A stretch of DNA of 64,000 nucleotides from Spirochaetota bacterium (GTDB lineage Bacteria; Spirochaetota; UBA4802; JAGODF01), in assembly GCA_029974015.1 (NCBI GenBank), contig JARKUF010000004.1, positions 62,001 through 126,000 of the forward strand. Direction: 5' to 3'. Made by a program: the position numbers and the translations under genes. The notes under the pieces are model-generated. The model was given only the letters and a program-made list of their open reading frames with translations, was not told the DNA's origin and did not search any database. This document shows positions 62,414-64,000 of the stretch, in pieces. The first letter of the stretch is position 1. Every line of letters begins with the position of its first letter.

Positions 62414-64000
62414 ATGTTCGATATGCTGTTCAGCCCCATCACCATCAATAAATTGGAAATCAAAAACAGGATAGCCTATCCCTCGCTGGGGCTCCTCTAT
62501 TCTTTGGACGGAAAGCTCAACGACAAGTACAGGTACTTTTACCAGGAACGCGCCAGGGGAGGGGCCGGTATTGTCACCGTGGGGCCCGTGGGTTTTGATT
62601 TTGTGGGAAGCGGTCCCGTGGCGCTCCAGATCGGGACCGATGAGGCGATCAAGGATTTCGCCGAACTCACGGGGATGATAAAGGACGCCGGTGCTAAGGC
62701 CTGGATCCAGCTTTTCCACGCCGGAGCGTATTCATATTCCAAACTGCTGGGAGGTGAGGACCCCGTCGCACCATCGGCCATCTACTCCGATTACAGCAAA
62801 ACGGTGCCGCGGGAAATGACCGTGGACGATATAAGGGCCACCCAGAAATCCTTCGTCGATGCCGCGGCCCGCGCTAAGGAGGCGGGTTTCGACGGGGTGG
62901 AGATCATCGCCTCGGCAGGATACCTCATCACACAGTTTATTTCGCCGCTGAAAAACCAGAGGACCGACGAATACGGAGGTTCGTTTGAGAACAGGATGCG
63001 CTTTCCCAGGGAGATCATCGAGATGATGCGCGAGCGCCTGGGAAATGAGTATCCGATTTCAATCCGCATGGCGGGTAATGACTTCGTGCGCGGCAGCAAC
63101 ACCGACGAGGACACACCCGCCGTGGCCAGGGTCTACGAGAAGGCCGGCGTGGACCTCATCAATGTCACAGGGGGCTGGCACGAGTCGCGGGTCCCCCAGC
63201 TTCCAATGGAATTGCCACGGGCGATATTTTCGTACCTGGCCCTCAATATCAAGCGTTCGGTGAATATCCCGGTCATTGCATCCAATCGCATTACCGATCC
63301 GTACCTGGCCGAGCAAATTCTCAGGGACGGGATCGCCGACATGGTGAATCTGGGGCGCGTCCTCATTGCGGACCCGTTCTGGCCCGAGAAGGCAAGGGAG
63401 GGGCGGGTTGAAGAGATTCTTCCCTGCATCGCTTGCTCACAGGGGTGCACGGACCAGCTTTTCAGCGCCAAACCTGTTTTCTGTCTGGCAAACCCCAGGG
63501 CAGGATTCGAGGGGGAGCGCGTGGTAAAAAAAACTTCCGCCCCCAAAAAGGTAATGGTGATAGGCGCCGGCCCCGGGGGCCTGGAGGCGGCCATTACAGC
63601 CGCCGAAGCAGGGCATCGCGTGGAGCTCTATGAAAAAACTGACGAGATAGGGGGGCAGCTCAGAATAGCCGGAACTCCTCCACATAAGGGGGAGATCTGG
63701 GAGTTGGCCCGTTATTTCGACGTTATGTTGGATAAATACGATGTGGACGTTTTTCTTGAAACGGAAGTTACTCCGGAGCTGATAAAGGAAACGGCGCCCG
63801 AATATATAATCGCCGCGGAAGGGGCGGAACCCCTCATGCCTCCTATTGAGGGGATAGGAGAGCCTCCGGCGGTCTCGGCCTGGGAAGTGCTCCGGAACGA
63901 TCCTCCACTCGGCACGAAGATCGCCGTAATCGGCGGGGGCGCTGTTGGCCTTGAGACTGCGGAGTTTTTAGGCATGAAGGGCACCCTTTCTCCGGAGGCG
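62414..64000 (+). CDS. FadH-like 2,4-dienoyl-CoA reductase (old yellow enzyme family), partial
   Basis: 529 codons are present; the gene runs off the right edge of the window. The N-terminal FMN barrel (1-330) starts MFDMLFSPITINKLEIKNRI and has GFDGVEIIASAGYLITQFIS and SPLKNQRTDEYGGSFENR. A cluster of four cysteines begins at 338 (CIACSQGCTDQLF...CLANPRAG), the 4Fe-4S arrangement of E. coli FadH. Then come an FAD-binding motif (KVMVIGAGPGGLEAAITAAE) and an NAD(P) motif (KIAVIGGGAVGLETAEFLGM). It should reduce 2,4-dienoyl-CoA during unsaturated fatty-acid oxidation. AAGGAGG is eight bases before the ATG. Confidence 0.92.
   Translation, partial: MFDMLFSPITINKLEIKNRIAYPSLGLLYSLDGKLNDKYRYFYQERARGGAGIVTVGPVGFDFVGSGPVALQIGTDEAIKDFAELTGMIKDAGAKAWIQLFHAGAYSYSKLLGGEDPVAPSAIYSDYSKTVPREMTVDDIRATQKSFVDAAARAKEAGFDGVEIIASAGYLITQFISPLKNQRTDEYGGSFENRMRFPREIIEMMRERLGNEYPISIRMAGNDFVRGSNTDEDTPAVARVYEKAGVDLINVTGGWHESRVPQLPMELPRAIFSYLALNIKRSVNIPVIASNRITDPYLAEQILRDGIADMVNLGRVLIADPFWPEKAREGRVEEILPCIACSQGCTDQLFSAKPVFCLANPRAGFEGERVVKKTSAPKKVMVIGAGPGGLEAAITAAEAGHRVELYEKTDEIGGQLRIAGTPPHKGEIWELARYFDVMLDKYDVDVFLETEVTPELIKETAPEYIIAAEGAEPLMPPIEGIGEPPAVSAWEVLRNDPPLGTKIAVIGGGAVGLETAEFLGMKGTLSPEA

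Overview
The window looks like chromosomal DNA of a diderm bacterium, most probably a spirochaete (Spirochaetota). This rests on family recognition only: a DUF4954 beta-helix protein, an adenylosuccinate synthetase with the GDEGKAK variant of the P-loop, a PlsB-type acyltransferase, several CsgG/FlgO/LpoB-like lipoproteins, outer-membrane barrels, many STAS/RsbW partner-switching proteins, and the order rpsP-khpA-rimM-trmD-rplS-rnhB followed by FliK-like and FlhB-like genes. The genus cannot be named. Base composition looks even, with no phage, IS transposase, CRISPR array or rRNA. This is core chromosome with many small dispersed palindromic repeats between genes.

Layout. 0-2.4 kb: serS coupled to a divergent RtcA-fold gene. 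2.4-7.4 kb: a STAS gene on the other strand, then the protein-arginine phosphorylation/degradation operon mcsA-mcsB-clpC, without ctsR. 7.4-13.7 kb (minus strand): a DEAD-box helicase, then metallo-beta-lactamase-fold enzyme, class A penicillin-binding protein and zinc-ribbon membrane protein. 14-16.9 kb: DUF4954 gene and an unknown gene, convergent. 17.2-19.9 kb: overlapping hexapeptide acyltransferase, GT4 glycosyltransferase and M15 peptidase genes. 20.2-22.7 kb: a secreted hypothetical, purA, and tRNA-Lys/tRNA-Glu with a clear promoter and terminator. 23-32.5 kb: LpoB-like and COG3014 lipoproteins, a PAS-kinase-receiver hybrid with an eroded ATPase, dapF, a VWA-FlgO/CsgG fusion lipoprotein and an S41 protease lipoprotein. 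32.7-35.7 kb: PlsB and STAS. 36-41.9 kb: tRNA-Pro, an RsbW-like kinase, and a tightly coupled STAS-pfkA-STAS-gpmI-glgA operon. 42-51.6 kb: small membrane protein, lysophospholipase-like hydrolase, FlgT-like lipoprotein, a HEAT-repeat protein ending in a cyclase-like domain, a membrane protein, a porin-like protein and a periplasmic binding protein. 51.8-58.8 kb: the ribosomal/tRNA-modification operon, rnhB (no ordinary start codon), an outer-membrane protein unit, FliK-like, FlhB-like, a variant HD-GYP protein and yraN. 59-64 kb: AI-2E transporter family protein, enoyl-CoA isomerase, nitronate monooxygenase-like flavoprotein and a FadH-like dienoyl-CoA reductase cut by the window edge.

How the genes fit together. 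The most suggestive arrangement is the regulatory STAS/RsbW set whose members share an overlapping transcription unit with phosphofructokinase, phosphoglycerate mutase and glycogen synthase. A second theme is erosion of catalytic sites in signalling and RNA enzymes: the RtcA-like protein, the hybrid kinase, the cyclase-like domain and the HD-GYP protein all keep the fold signature but lose key residues. A third is a family of at least eleven dispersed palindromic elements, all intergenic, sharing a GC-rich hairpin and conserved arms; one copy has 19-bp terminal inverted repeats, which suggests a non-autonomous mobile element.
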